This document shows, piece after piece, positions 43,311 through 51,355 of a DNA stretch of 64,000 bases. The position numbers and the translations under genes are program-made. The stretch covers positions 248,001 to 312,000 of the forward strand of contig NZ_RPHB01000005.1 in assembly GCF_019343195.1 (NCBI RefSeq), given 5' to 3'. Numbering within the stretch: the stretch's first letter is position 1; each line of letters begins with the position of its first letter. The stretch is from Arthrospiribacter ruber. Its GTDB lineage: Bacteria; Bacteroidota; Bacteroidia; Cytophagales; Cyclobacteriaceae. Under the pieces are notes generated by a model. That model made no database searches. It was not told where the DNA came from and saw only the letters and a list, made by a program, of their open reading frames with translations.

Positions 43311-43754
43311 ATGAAAACTGAAAAAGTAATGAACATCCTGGTAGCCGAAGATGATATCGATGATAGACTTTTGATAACAAAAGCATTCAAAGAGTCATTT
43401 GACAAAGCCAAACTTATCTGTGTAGAAAATGGAGAAATCCTTTTACAGTATCTGAAAAGAGAGGGTAAGTTTAAGGATGAAGAAAAATATCCTCTTCCAA
43501 ACCTTATTTTATTGGACCTCAACATGCCTAAAAAAGATGGCAGAGAAGCTTTGGTCGAAATCAAGTCTGATAATACCTTGAAGAAAATACCTGTAATCAT
43601 CTTCACCACTTCTCAATTGGAAGACGATATCAAAGCTACCTATTACTCAGGTAGCAACAGTTATATTACCAAGCCAGGTACATTTGACGGTTTACTTTCG
43701 GTAGGAAAGGAACTTGAGACCTATTGGGGTAAAACTGTTTTGTTGCCAGATTGA
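43311..43754 (+). CDS. Rcp1-like response regulator receiver protein
   Basis: A single receiver domain of about 147 residues, with EDD at 13-15, phospho-acceptor Asp69 (LILLDLNMPKKDGREAL), Thr in IFTTSQLEDD and Lys in YITKPG. The longer loop and the NMPKKDGREAL segment are typical of Rcp1-type regulators that partner phytochrome-like kinases such as the one encoded just upstream. I start at the ATG at 43311; the frame extends to 43263 but that would overlap the promoter element. It is followed after 24 bases by a receiver-PAS kinase. Confidence 0.92.
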   Translation: MKTEKVMNILVAEDDIDDRLLITKAFKESFDKAKLICVENGEILLQYLKREGKFKDEEKYPLPNLILLDLNMPKKDGREALVEIKSDNTLKKIPVIIFTTSQLEDDIKATYYSGSNSYITKPGTFDGLLSVGKELETYWGKTVLLPD

Positions 43755-43778
43755 GATTGAAACCTGATATTGAAGCTT

Positions 43779-45221
43779 ATGGCGGAAAATAATAAACGGG
43801 TTTTATACGTAGATGACGATGCAGATGACTTTCTGTTAGTGAAGACTATGTTGCGTGGTTATACGGCTATGCAGTTAGAATTGACTCATGCAAGAAGTTT
43901 TGAGGACGCCAAATCCAAATTGGATAAAATGTATGATGCCTACCTTGTAGATTACAGGTTAGGTTCACAATCTGGTCTTGAAGTCCTTGAAATGATCAAG
44001 TCGAGGCAGAAGCATGCCCCTGTAATCATACTCACTGGGATGGAAAATGGTACTGTGGACAATCAGGCCATGGAATCCGGTGCTTCAGATTATTTAGTAA
44101 AGGGTGCTTTTGATGCCCAGATGCTTGGCAGGACAATACGCTATGCGATCAGGGATGCAGAACTCCACGAAAGCTTGGATCTGGCAGGAAAAAAATTCAA
44201 AAGCATATTTGAAAGGGCAGCTGACCCTATAATTTTGGTAGACCAGGATTCATTGATCATTGATTTCAACCCCTCCTTTCTGCAAAAATTCGAATATAAT
44301 CCCAAAAAATCCAATGGTCAATCTCTGTATTTCATAGACCTCTTGGTTGAAAAGGAAGACAAACTGTTTTTGAAAAACATACTTAGCAGCAATGCTGATG
44401 TATTGGATTTTGAAGCTAAAATCAAAATCAATCCTGAGCAGAATATTGTAGCCCTGATCAGCGTAGTAATGAACGAGACCAATGATGACCTTTTTCAGAT
44501 CATGGTCAAAGACCTGACAGAACTGAAAATCAAAGATGAAGAATTATACAACCTAAGAAGATTTAGCTCTACAGGAAGGATAGCCAGAATCCTTGCCCAT
44601 GAAGTCAAAAACCCTCTGACTACCATCCTCTTATCTGCAGAACAATTATGTTATGAATTGCCTTCGGAAATAAAAGATGAAAGTGGAGACCTGATTGAAT
44701 CCATTAAAAAAAATTGTACAAGGATCAATCAGCTTATTACAGAATTATTGGAATCAACAAGGTTTACAGAATTACAATCAGAAATTTACCCACTTAATAA
44801 GATCCTTGATGAAGCCGTGCAATTGGTTAAGGAAAGGATTGAACTGAAAAAAATCAAGTTAGTCACACAGCTTTCGGATGAAGTAGGTGATGTAAGCGTA
44901 GATGTTGAGAAGGTCAAAATAGCTTTTGTCAATATTCTTGTAAATGCCGTTGAGGCAATAGACCATGACTTTGGTATGCTCAGAGTCAAGTCCACTGTAA
45001 AAAACAATAAGTGTCAGGTAGAAATTTCCGACAATGGATCAGGAATCTCTCAGGAAAAATTAGATAGGCTTTTTGAGCCATTTTACACTAGTAAGCCAAC
45101 AGGTTCAGGACTCGGACTTACCAATACGCAAAACATAATATTTAGCCATGGTGGAACTGTTCGCGTTCAAAGCAAAGAAGGTATGGGTACTACTTTTTAT
45201 ATCGCATTGGACTGTATATAA
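43779..45221 (+). CDS. Hybrid response regulator / PAS / histidine kinase
   Basis: A 480-residue cytosolic protein with receiver, PAS, HisKA and HATPase domains in that order. The receiver has DDD at 12-14 and phospho-acceptor Asp58 (LVDYRLG). The PAS domain (about 140-250) begins FKSIFERAADPIILVDQD. The H-box is LAHEVKNPLTTI, the N-box NILVNAVEAI, and G boxes are ISDNGSGI and GSGLGLTNTQNI. I use the ATG at 43779; the track start at 43770 is a TTG. A receiver at the N-terminus makes it a likely phosphorelay step fed by the upstream kinase. It ends one base from the stem of a strong terminator. Confidence 0.92.
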   Translation: MAENNKRVLYVDDDADDFLLVKTMLRGYTAMQLELTHARSFEDAKSKLDKMYDAYLVDYRLGSQSGLEVLEMIKSRQKHAPVIILTGMENGTVDNQAMESGASDYLVKGAFDAQMLGRTIRYAIRDAELHESLDLAGKKFKSIFERAADPIILVDQDSLIIDFNPSFLQKFEYNPKKSNGQSLYFIDLLVEKEDKLFLKNILSSNADVLDFEAKIKINPEQNIVALISVVMNETNDDLFQIMVKDLTELKIKDEELYNLRRFSSTGRIARILAHEVKNPLTTILLSAEQLCYELPSEIKDESGDLIESIKKNCTRINQLITELLESTRFTELQSEIYPLNKILDEAVQLVKERIELKKIKLVTQLSDEVGDVSVDVEKVKIAFVNILVNAVEAIDHDFGMLRVKSTVKNNKCQVEISDNGSGISQEKLDRLFEPFYTSKPTGSGLGLTNTQNIIFSHGGTVRVQSKEGMGTTFYIALDCI

Positions 45222-45261
45222 AAAAAAGGAGGTTATTCACTTTTGAATAACCCCTTTTTTT
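45221..45261 (+). terminator. Terminator after the hybrid kinase gene
   Basis: A long stem (45221-45239 with 45244-45261, one bulged A) with a 4-base loop and a T-run overlaps the gene's stop region. It can work in both directions. Confidence 0.9.
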
Positions 45262-45319
45262 CAGCTGAAAAAATCTTAATCACTCTTTAAAAAATCACCC
45301 AATCCTATTCTTCAAAATC

Positions 45320-45841
45320 TTATCCTTCGAGATCAGATTTTATTTTTTCGTATCTGGCACGGATATCATCACCAAGTTTATCGGTATTTTTCTCTAGCCA
45401 TTCCCAACTATCTTTAGCACCTTCTTCGATATCATCCATTGTATTTCTGGTACCTTGCTGAGCTCTAGCCGTATTTCTTTCCCACCAAGATTCTACATTG
45501 GACATATGTCTCTCAGCATCCTCCTGCATTTTGGCGGTTTTGTTTCTGGCTTCTACTTTAGCCTCTTCATACCTTTCCTCCAAGTCTTCGTATTTTTCTC
45601 TTGCTTTTTCTTTTGAATCATCGTAGGAAGCCTCAACATTGGAAACCAGCTTATTGTACCTATTGTCCAACACTGTCCAGTTGTGATTTGCTTCTCTGTT
45701 AACTGCTGTTTCCACACTGTCCACGAAGTTTTCAAGCCTGTCTACACTCTTCTCTTGTTGTTCAGTTTTTCCTTTTTGCTCACAAGAGATGATACATAAG
45801 CCCATCCCTATTCCTAATATAATTCCGTTTGTTCGTTGCAT
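45320..45841 (-). CDS. Helical lipoprotein with apolipoprotein-like repeats, function unknown
   Basis: A lipoprotein of about 173 residues (ATG at 45841; 45847 is also possible) with a lipobox ending CIISC. The mature part is almost wholly charged amphipathic helix with repeated units of about 22 residues around W/Y-x-x-L-x-x-RY and E/K pairs (WTVLDNRYNKLVSNVEASYD, KYEDLEERYEEAKVEARN, RYEKIKSDLEG). This pattern resembles YtxH/apolipophorin-type helical proteins found with stress genes. It is near MscS, YihY/BrkB and CsbD genes, so an envelope or osmotic stress role is a reasonable guess. Confidence 0.78.
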   Translation of the reverse strand: MQRTNGIILGIGMGLCIISCEQKGKTEQQEKSVDRLENFVDSVETAVNREANHNWTVLDNRYNKLVSNVEASYDDSKEKAREKYEDLEERYEEAKVEARNKTAKMQEDAERHMSNVESWWERNTARAQQGTRNTMDDIEEGAKDSWEWLEKNTDKLGDDIRARYEKIKSDLEG

Positions 45842-46246
45842 GGTCATTAAAGTTTGGTTTAACAAAAGTTGATTTACTTGTACTTTTGCAAAGGAGGTTC
45901 CAACCCAAAAATTAAAGGGTTTTAAAGTTTAAAAAAATTATTAATAGTTTGATTTTCAGATATTTATATTCATAATGGAAACATTTACAATTGAAGAGGC
46001 CCGAAAAAATCAGTGCGAAACAATTCCACAATCATAGGAATTTCATTCCCAATTCAGGGGAAAAAATAGATAAACAATAGTTATTTGACAATAACATTAA
46101 CCATGATGTAGATAAAGGGGATCAATGTCATGAGAGCATTTATAGGCTAGTGCTTTAACCAAAGAATTTTGAGAGAAGAGTTCCACATAGAAAAAGGCTG
46201 TCCATACAAATTGGACAGCCCCTAAACCGTTTCAATAATTCAGACT
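45842..46246. other. Non-genic stretch upstream of the helical lipoprotein gene
   Basis: About 400 bases without a convincing gene. It contains an exact -7 consensus TACTTTTG on the plus strand at 45881-45888 with no plus-strand gene behind it, a 20-codon ATG frame at 45975 that I do not trust, and the mscS terminator at 46196-46220. Confidence 0.5.
46196..46220 (-). terminator. Terminator of the MscS gene
   Basis: A perfect 9-base GC-containing stem (46212-46220 with 46196-46204, GGCTGTCCA) around a 7-base loop is followed on the minus strand by TTTTTC. It begins 27 bases after the mscS stop codon. Confidence 0.88.
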
Positions 46247-47179
46247 CTATTCTTTAACCTTCTTTTCTTCACCGTTATGCTCCCAGGCACCTGACTCTTT
46301 GATTTCTTCTTTGAACGTAACACCCCCTTTGATGCCAAAGTCCAAAGTTCTGATTGGGAATGGAATCATGATATCATTATCATCAAAAGCTTTTTTCAAA
46401 GCTTTGAATGCATAGTTTTTTGCTCCTACAAAAGCCTTATTCTCTCTTGTATAATCTAACCATATATTGGCAGTAAAATCAATAGAACTGTCTCCAAACT
46501 CTGTCCAGTGAATAGTGATATCTTCGTTTTGAATTCTACCCGGAGTATTTTCCAATGCTTCCAAAACAATTTTTTCGACCTTTTCCAAGTCATCTCCATA
46601 GCTTACTCCACATGCCACTCTCAATCTTCTTTGACCACTTTCGGTAAAATTCGTAAAATCATCCTCAAACAAAAATCTATTCGGAACATATACAATGGGT
46701 CCGTCAAAAGTCTTCACTTTTGTTACTCTTAGGTTGATGTCCATGACATTTCCCATGGTTCCGTTTTTGGTCTCAATTACATCTCCTATAGCAAATGGCT
46801 GCTTAAAGGTGATATATATACCTGACATAAAATTGGCTGCGGTATCCTGAAAGGCAAAACCTAAAGCCAAACCTAAAATTCCAAGTCCAGCCAAGATTGA
46901 TGCTACAGTACCGGACAAATTCAATATGGACAGTGCTACCACCAAGCCCACTACAATAACAGCTATAAAGAGTATCCTACTTAGAAAACCTGTTATGGTC
47001 TTATCCACATGGAACTTGGTCAGTTGCCTTTTGGAAAACTTTCTGACAATTTTGGCTGCCAATAAGCCCAAGAAGATCACCAAAATAGCAAGTGCGAGAT
47101 TTGGAAGTAAACGGACAATGGCTATTGCCCAGCCTTCCAACTTATCAATCAATGCGTTTAATAATTCTCCTGTACTCAT
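46247..47179 (-). CDS. Small-conductance mechanosensitive channel, MscS family
   Basis: Inner-membrane channel that opens under tension to release solutes after osmotic downshock. The protein (310 residues from the ATG at 47179) has three N-terminal helices; the pore-lining TM3 is Gly/Ala-rich (SILAGLGILGLALGFAFQDTAANF). The beta domain follows (FAIGDVIETKNGTMGNVMDINLRVTKVKTFDG, about 125-160), then the alpha/beta C-terminal domain. The longer frame to 47218 would add 13 residues unlike the family. It is upstream-adjacent to, and co-directional with, the YihY/BrkB gene. Confidence 0.93.
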   Translation of the reverse strand: MSTGELLNALIDKLEGWAIAIVRLLPNLALAILVIFLGLLAAKIVRKFSKRQLTKFHVDKTITGFLSRILFIAVIVVGLVVALSILNLSGTVASILAGLGILGLALGFAFQDTAANFMSGIYITFKQPFAIGDVIETKNGTMGNVMDINLRVTKVKTFDGPIVYVPNRFLFEDDFTNFTESGQRRLRVACGVSYGDDLEKVEKIVLEALENTPGRIQNEDITIHWTEFGDSSIDFTANIWLDYTRENKAFVGAKNYAFKALKKAFDDNDIMIPFPIRTLDFGIKGGVTFKEEIKESGAWEHNGEEKKVKE

Positions 47180-47254
47180 ATCTATTTTGTATTTAGTTGA
47201 ACATTTAATAAATAACAAGTGTCTTAAAACACCCTATGATCTGACTGGATAGGA

Positions 47255-48211
47255 CTACACTTCTCTATCGAACTCAGATCCTTTTTTTAATATCAATTCC
47301 TTTTCCTCAACAATAATGGCATGTTTGGCTGGGACCAATTCATAATGATAATGATCTGCAAAGGCTCTGGTAATCGCTGTACCAAAAAATAATATCAGAC
47401 AGGAATAGGATACCCAAAGCAGAACCAGCACTACCGATCCAGCTGCCCCATATGTGGATGCTGGGTCGGAAGCACTGAAATAAATACTGAGCAAAAATTT
47501 ACCTACATTGAATAAAAGCCCAGTAAAAATACCTCCTAACCACACAGTAGCAAATGGAAGCTTGATATCCGGCATATATTTAAATATCAGGACAAACAAT
47601 CCGCCCAGCAAAGCTGTACTGAATGTAAATTCTATTATTTGGGCAATAATAACCCAACCAGGTTCCCAAATATTGGACAAGTAGCTGCTCATCATAGATA
47701 TTGCAGTAGATGCTACAAAACTTATGATCAACAAAAACACTATGACCATCACAAAAGCGAGACTGACTGCCCTATCCTTAAGAATTTTCCAAAAACCTGC
47801 ATCCGGATCTACCTTCACATTCCAGATTTCATTGATGCTGATCTGTAACTGATAAAACACACCCGTAGCACCGAAAATCAGAACTCCCACTCCAATTATA
47901 CTGGCAAAAATAGTTCTATCATCGGCTTGGGAATTCTCAACAATTGCAGCTATTCCCTGAGCAGCACTGCTCCCCAAAGCTTCCTCAATCTGTTCATGGA
48001 TCTCGCCCTGCACCAATTCATTGCCCCAAATCGCACCAACACTATTGATGACTACTACCAGAAGACCTGGAAGTGAAAGCACTGCATAGTATGCTACTAC
48101 TGCACCTAGGCGCCAAGGGTTATTTGCATTCCAAATTTTAAAAGCTTGGATAAAAATCTGGGGAATATCAGCCAGCTTTGGCCAAACCCTTCTTCTTGGA
48201 TGATTTTGCAT
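47255..48211 (-). CDS. YihY/virulence factor BrkB family membrane protein
   Basis: A 318-residue inner-membrane protein with six hydrophobic helices and the family landmarks: AVVAYYAVLSLPGLLVVVI near residue 40, GATGVFYQLQISINEIWNV near 135, and GAAGSVVLVLLWVSYSCLILFFGTAI near 260. Family members were once called ribonuclease BN in error and their function is unsettled. A 15-base dyad TCATAACGCTTATGA (48216-48230) sits just before the start codon. It probably forms a unit with mscS, 75 bases downstream. Confidence 0.9.
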   Translation of the reverse strand: MQNHPRRRVWPKLADIPQIFIQAFKIWNANNPWRLGAVVAYYAVLSLPGLLVVVINSVGAIWGNELVQGEIHEQIEEALGSSAAQGIAAIVENSQADDRTIFASIIGVGVLIFGATGVFYQLQISINEIWNVKVDPDAGFWKILKDRAVSLAFVMVIVFLLIISFVASTAISMMSSYLSNIWEPGWVIIAQIIEFTFSTALLGGLFVLIFKYMPDIKLPFATVWLGGIFTGLLFNVGKFLLSIYFSASDPASTYGAAGSVVLVLLWVSYSCLILFFGTAITRAFADHYHYELVPAKHAIIVEEKELILKKGSEFDREV

Positions 48212-48662
48212 GGTCTCATAACGCTTATGATTTTGAAATTCAATTATTAAAACCTAGCTGATAAGCCTATCTGAAATTAGTTTTTAACAATTAGGGTTTT
48301 GTGCTGGTATACTTGGAATCAAACAGTAATTAAGCCAAAAGACCTAAATCTTTCACGAAGAAGCAATAAATTAATATTTTCAATTATTTATTATACTATT
48401 CTTATCCAAACAATGGAATTCTTAATACTGAATGGAGAAAAAATCTCTTTATCCGACCTATTTGACATCAAAATTTCCCCACTTTATGGTCATGCATCCC
48501 CAAATTTCAATAATAGTCTTTTTGGTATTGAAAATAGAAATGAGGTTAAAAAGCAGTATTAGAGGCCTTTCAGGGTTTTTGACAAAATAAAACTCAGAAG
48601 GCATAGTTTATGGATATAAGTAAATCAAATAATGAATTATTAATCTAAACCAAATTATTATT
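48212..48662. other. Divergent intergenic region between YihY/BrkB and CsbD genes
   Basis: A 451-base AT-rich stretch. The only long plus-strand frame (48299-48562) has low-complexity, Lys/Asn/Ile-rich translation and looks non-coding. The dyad at 48216-48230 may be an operator or ribosome-site structure for the BrkB gene. No RNA gene was recognised. Confidence 0.5.
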
Positions 48663-48854
48663 ATGGGAGCTTTTGAAGATAAAATGAAAGGAAACTGGAA
48701 TGAGATAAAAGGTAAGTTGAAGCAAAAATACGGTGAATTGACCGAGGATGAGCTTACTTATGCGGAAGGTCAGGAAGACGAACTTCTAGGCAAGATCCAG
48801 AAGAAAACCGGCAAGTCTAAAGAGGAAGTTAAAAACTTTATAGACAGTCTGTAA
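48663..48854 (+). CDS. CsbD family stress-response protein
   Basis: A 63-residue hydrophilic protein with the CsbD pattern: MKGNWNEIKGKLKQKYGELT, then DELTYAEGQEDELLGKIQKK and TGKSKEEVKNFID. In Bacillus csbD is a general-stress gene; the biochemical role is unknown. It is a single gene closed by a strong terminator 20 bases after its stop, in a neighbourhood of other stress or envelope genes. Confidence 0.93.
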   Translation: MGAFEDKMKGNWNEIKGKLKQKYGELTEDELTYAEGQEDELLGKIQKKTGKSKEEVKNFIDSL

Positions 48855-48873
48855 CCAATTTTTTTCAGATTCC

Positions 48874-48901
48874 ACCCGGTTTTTTTGAACCGGGTTTTTT
48901 T
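48874..48901 (+). terminator. Terminator after the CsbD gene
   Basis: A perfect 8-base stem ACCCGGTT / AACCGGGT (48874-48881 with 48888-48895) is followed by seven T. Confidence 0.92.
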
Positions 48902-49066
48902 ATGCCATCAAAATTAGTATTACGAGTATCCGCTTTCTTACCAGTAGAATAATCGGGAAAAAAATTAACCTTTGTTTACCAACCTAATTCTATTTAAATC
49001 AGATTGACCTAGACCCCTTATAAAATTGCTTACTGGTCTAATTGCGGATATCCTCAGTATTGAAAA

Positions 49067-51355
49067 TTAGAATGGATATCCTATAGCAAAATTCAAAACC
49101 ATATTTTCCCGTCTCCAGTCTCCGCTACCAAAATCAAATCGTTGTTGCCACCTTTCATCAGCATCCAGCCAAGGCCTTCTCACAGGAACGGCAAGGTCAA
49201 ACCTTAATACAAAAAACTGAACATCCACCCTGAGACCAAATCCAGCACCGACCCCAAGTTCTTCTACCCAAGCACTGCTGAATTTCCCCCCTGGAAGTGC
49301 GTCATTTTCATTGAATAACCACACGTTGCCAGCATCCACGAAAAAGGCACCTTTCAAGAACCTATTAAATGGAAACCTGTATTCCAAATTACCCTCAAGA
49401 CGTATGTCTCCTGCTTGATCAAAGAAACCTCCAGCGCCTATGCTTTGTGGTACAAAAGTACCCGGTCCCAAGGCCCTAATTCTAAAGGAACGAACACTCC
49501 TGGGCCCACCTGAGAAAAACTGCTTTACGAAAGGCAAAGAGACCGAATTACCCAAAGGAACTCCTAGTCCTCCAAACACCCTTCCAACCAAGTTATGCTC
49601 TTTGGTAAATCTATGATAATACACCAGATCAACTTCCCCCTTTAAAAATTGTGCATAGTCAAGCCCAAATATAAAATCCGGATTTTCAGAACCAACAAGC
49701 TGATTCAGTCCTTTTAATAAGTTACCTGCAAGATCAATCGTGGATGACACTAAAATGGCATTTTTCCTTTCTGAATCTACCAGCTGATTGTAGTTCCAAG
49801 TGTAATTCATCCCTGCGATAAACTGCTGCTCAAAACTCCTTCTTAAAAAGGGATTGGAATTCAAGATTTCTTCAAAAGCTGGAGTGGTGTTGGCAAGGTC
49901 AACTATGCTTAAGCTGATAGGATTGAATTCGTGGTATTGATAGCGGTTGACATTCCAAAAGTACCCAAATGAAGCTTTATAGGAATTAAGCTGATAAAGA
50001 TCTGTTCTGTTTTGGTATTCATAGCCAAGTGAAATTCTGGTTTTGGGTATTGAATAATTGAACCTGTTCATAATAGGTACAGGAAAAATTACACGTGGAA
50101 AAACCAAAGAACCTGTTAAACCCAATTCAATTGATCTCAAAGCCTCCCTCTGTCCAGCTGCAATCTGCTGTTCATATCCTATTTTACCGGTCAGGTTAAA
50201 GGTCTCACCTCCTTTGAAAAGGTTTCGGTTTTGGTAATTTAAAATCAAAGCCGGGCCTACAAAAGCATTTGATTTAGTTACTCCCTGAATTTCGGCCCTC
50301 ACTCCTCTTTTATCCAATGGAGACAAGAGAATTCTAGCATCCAAAGGATATGTACCATCCTCCTCTCTTTCATCTCCCTCCTGAAAAGAAATATTCACAT
50401 ACCTGAAATTCCCTATACTTGACAACCTGTTGGAGGTAAGCCTGGAAGTCTGTGGGTTAAATTTCTGTCCTGGTGCAAATAGAATATAGTTTTCCAGCAA
50501 ATCAGGCCTAAAAACCATCTCATCTTGCAATACTTTTATTCCACCCACCCTGACTGTGTCCATATTGTCCCTATCAGCTGTCACGGAATAGTTAGGGTAT
50601 ACGCGGATTTGTTGAATGGTGTATGGATGAAGGGATTTTTCAGGAGCTTCATTCTTAATCCTCAAATAAAGGTCAAATCTCCTGTCATCATACTGATTGG
50701 TATCAGATTCAAAAATGACCAGATCAGCATTGAAATTATAATAGCCCTTCGCTTTTAGTGCCCTGTCAATCCGTTCTCTTTCTTCCTTCAGCTTATCTAA
50801 GTCAAAACGGGTACCCTTTTTCAATTCCGTTTCTTCAATATCATTTTGAATGTCTTTGATCACTCCCAAAGTATCACCCAATAGAGTATAACTCTCAAGT
50901 TTATAGGCTTCTGTAAACTCAATATCGTATTTAAGAGAAGCGAACTTTTCTTTTTCCTTTATTTCATAATCAGTATCATAGAAAAAATAACCTTTATTCT
51001 CCATCCTATTCCCCAAAATATCCAATGTCCTTTCGGGTTGCACATCAGATAGGTAAACAGGACTTTCACCAAACCTGTTCTTTAAAAACCTGTTGATAAA
51101 ACCTGGGTTTTCCTTGCTCCCCTTGTAATAAGCCCACAGTCCAAACCTTACACCAAGCACCCTGCTGTTAGGCCGAGGTCTCAGCAAGCGCTCCAGCTCA
51201 TTTTCCAGCTCATTGACTTCTCTTCTCGGTAAATCTGCCGATAGATCCAAGTCTGCTCCCGTATACAATTTCTCTCCTTCAGGAATAAATCTTTTTACCC
51301 CACATGAGGCTGTCAGGAAAACGATAGAAATCAGTATAAAAATTTTACAGCTCAT
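49067..51355 (-). CDS. tamL: BamA/TamA-type outer-membrane assembly protein, lipidated form (TamL)
   Basis: Omp85-family barrel expected to work with TamB in moving lipids or proteins to the outer membrane. The signal ends with a lipobox-like FLTASC (Cys18), the feature that defines TamL of Bacteroidota. POTRA-like repeats occupy about 30-330. The C-terminal 16-strand barrel (about 380-762) includes the Omp85 motif region VRSFRIRALGPGTF and ends with NFAIGYPF, a terminal aromatic recognised by the Bam machine. Its start overlaps the stop of tamB by 4 bases, so the two are coupled. Length 762 is typical. Confidence 0.92.
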   Translation of the reverse strand: MSCKIFILISIVFLTASCGVKRFIPEGEKLYTGADLDLSADLPRREVNELENELERLLRPRPNSRVLGVRFGLWAYYKGSKENPGFINRFLKNRFGESPVYLSDVQPERTLDILGNRMENKGYFFYDTDYEIKEKEKFASLKYDIEFTEAYKLESYTLLGDTLGVIKDIQNDIEETELKKGTRFDLDKLKEERERIDRALKAKGYYNFNADLVIFESDTNQYDDRRFDLYLRIKNEAPEKSLHPYTIQQIRVYPNYSVTADRDNMDTVRVGGIKVLQDEMVFRPDLLENYILFAPGQKFNPQTSRLTSNRLSSIGNFRYVNISFQEGDEREEDGTYPLDARILLSPLDKRGVRAEIQGVTKSNAFVGPALILNYQNRNLFKGGETFNLTGKIGYEQQIAAGQREALRSIELGLTGSLVFPRVIFPVPIMNRFNYSIPKTRISLGYEYQNRTDLYQLNSYKASFGYFWNVNRYQYHEFNPISLSIVDLANTTPAFEEILNSNPFLRRSFEQQFIAGMNYTWNYNQLVDSERKNAILVSSTIDLAGNLLKGLNQLVGSENPDFIFGLDYAQFLKGEVDLVYYHRFTKEHNLVGRVFGGLGVPLGNSVSLPFVKQFFSGGPRSVRSFRIRALGPGTFVPQSIGAGGFFDQAGDIRLEGNLEYRFPFNRFLKGAFFVDAGNVWLFNENDALPGGKFSSAWVEELGVGAGFGLRVDVQFFVLRFDLAVPVRRPWLDADERWQQRFDFGSGDWRRENMVLNFAIGYPF

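Noticed and set aside
45975-46037. 20-codon ATG frame in the gap before the mscS terminator
   Set aside because: Too short, with no ribosome site or known homologue that I can recognise; left as an unexplained frame near an orphan promoter.
48299-48562. 87-codon plus-strand frame upstream of the CsbD gene
   Set aside because: Low-complexity Asn/Lys/Ile-rich translation and no recognisable ribosome site or family; treated as non-coding.
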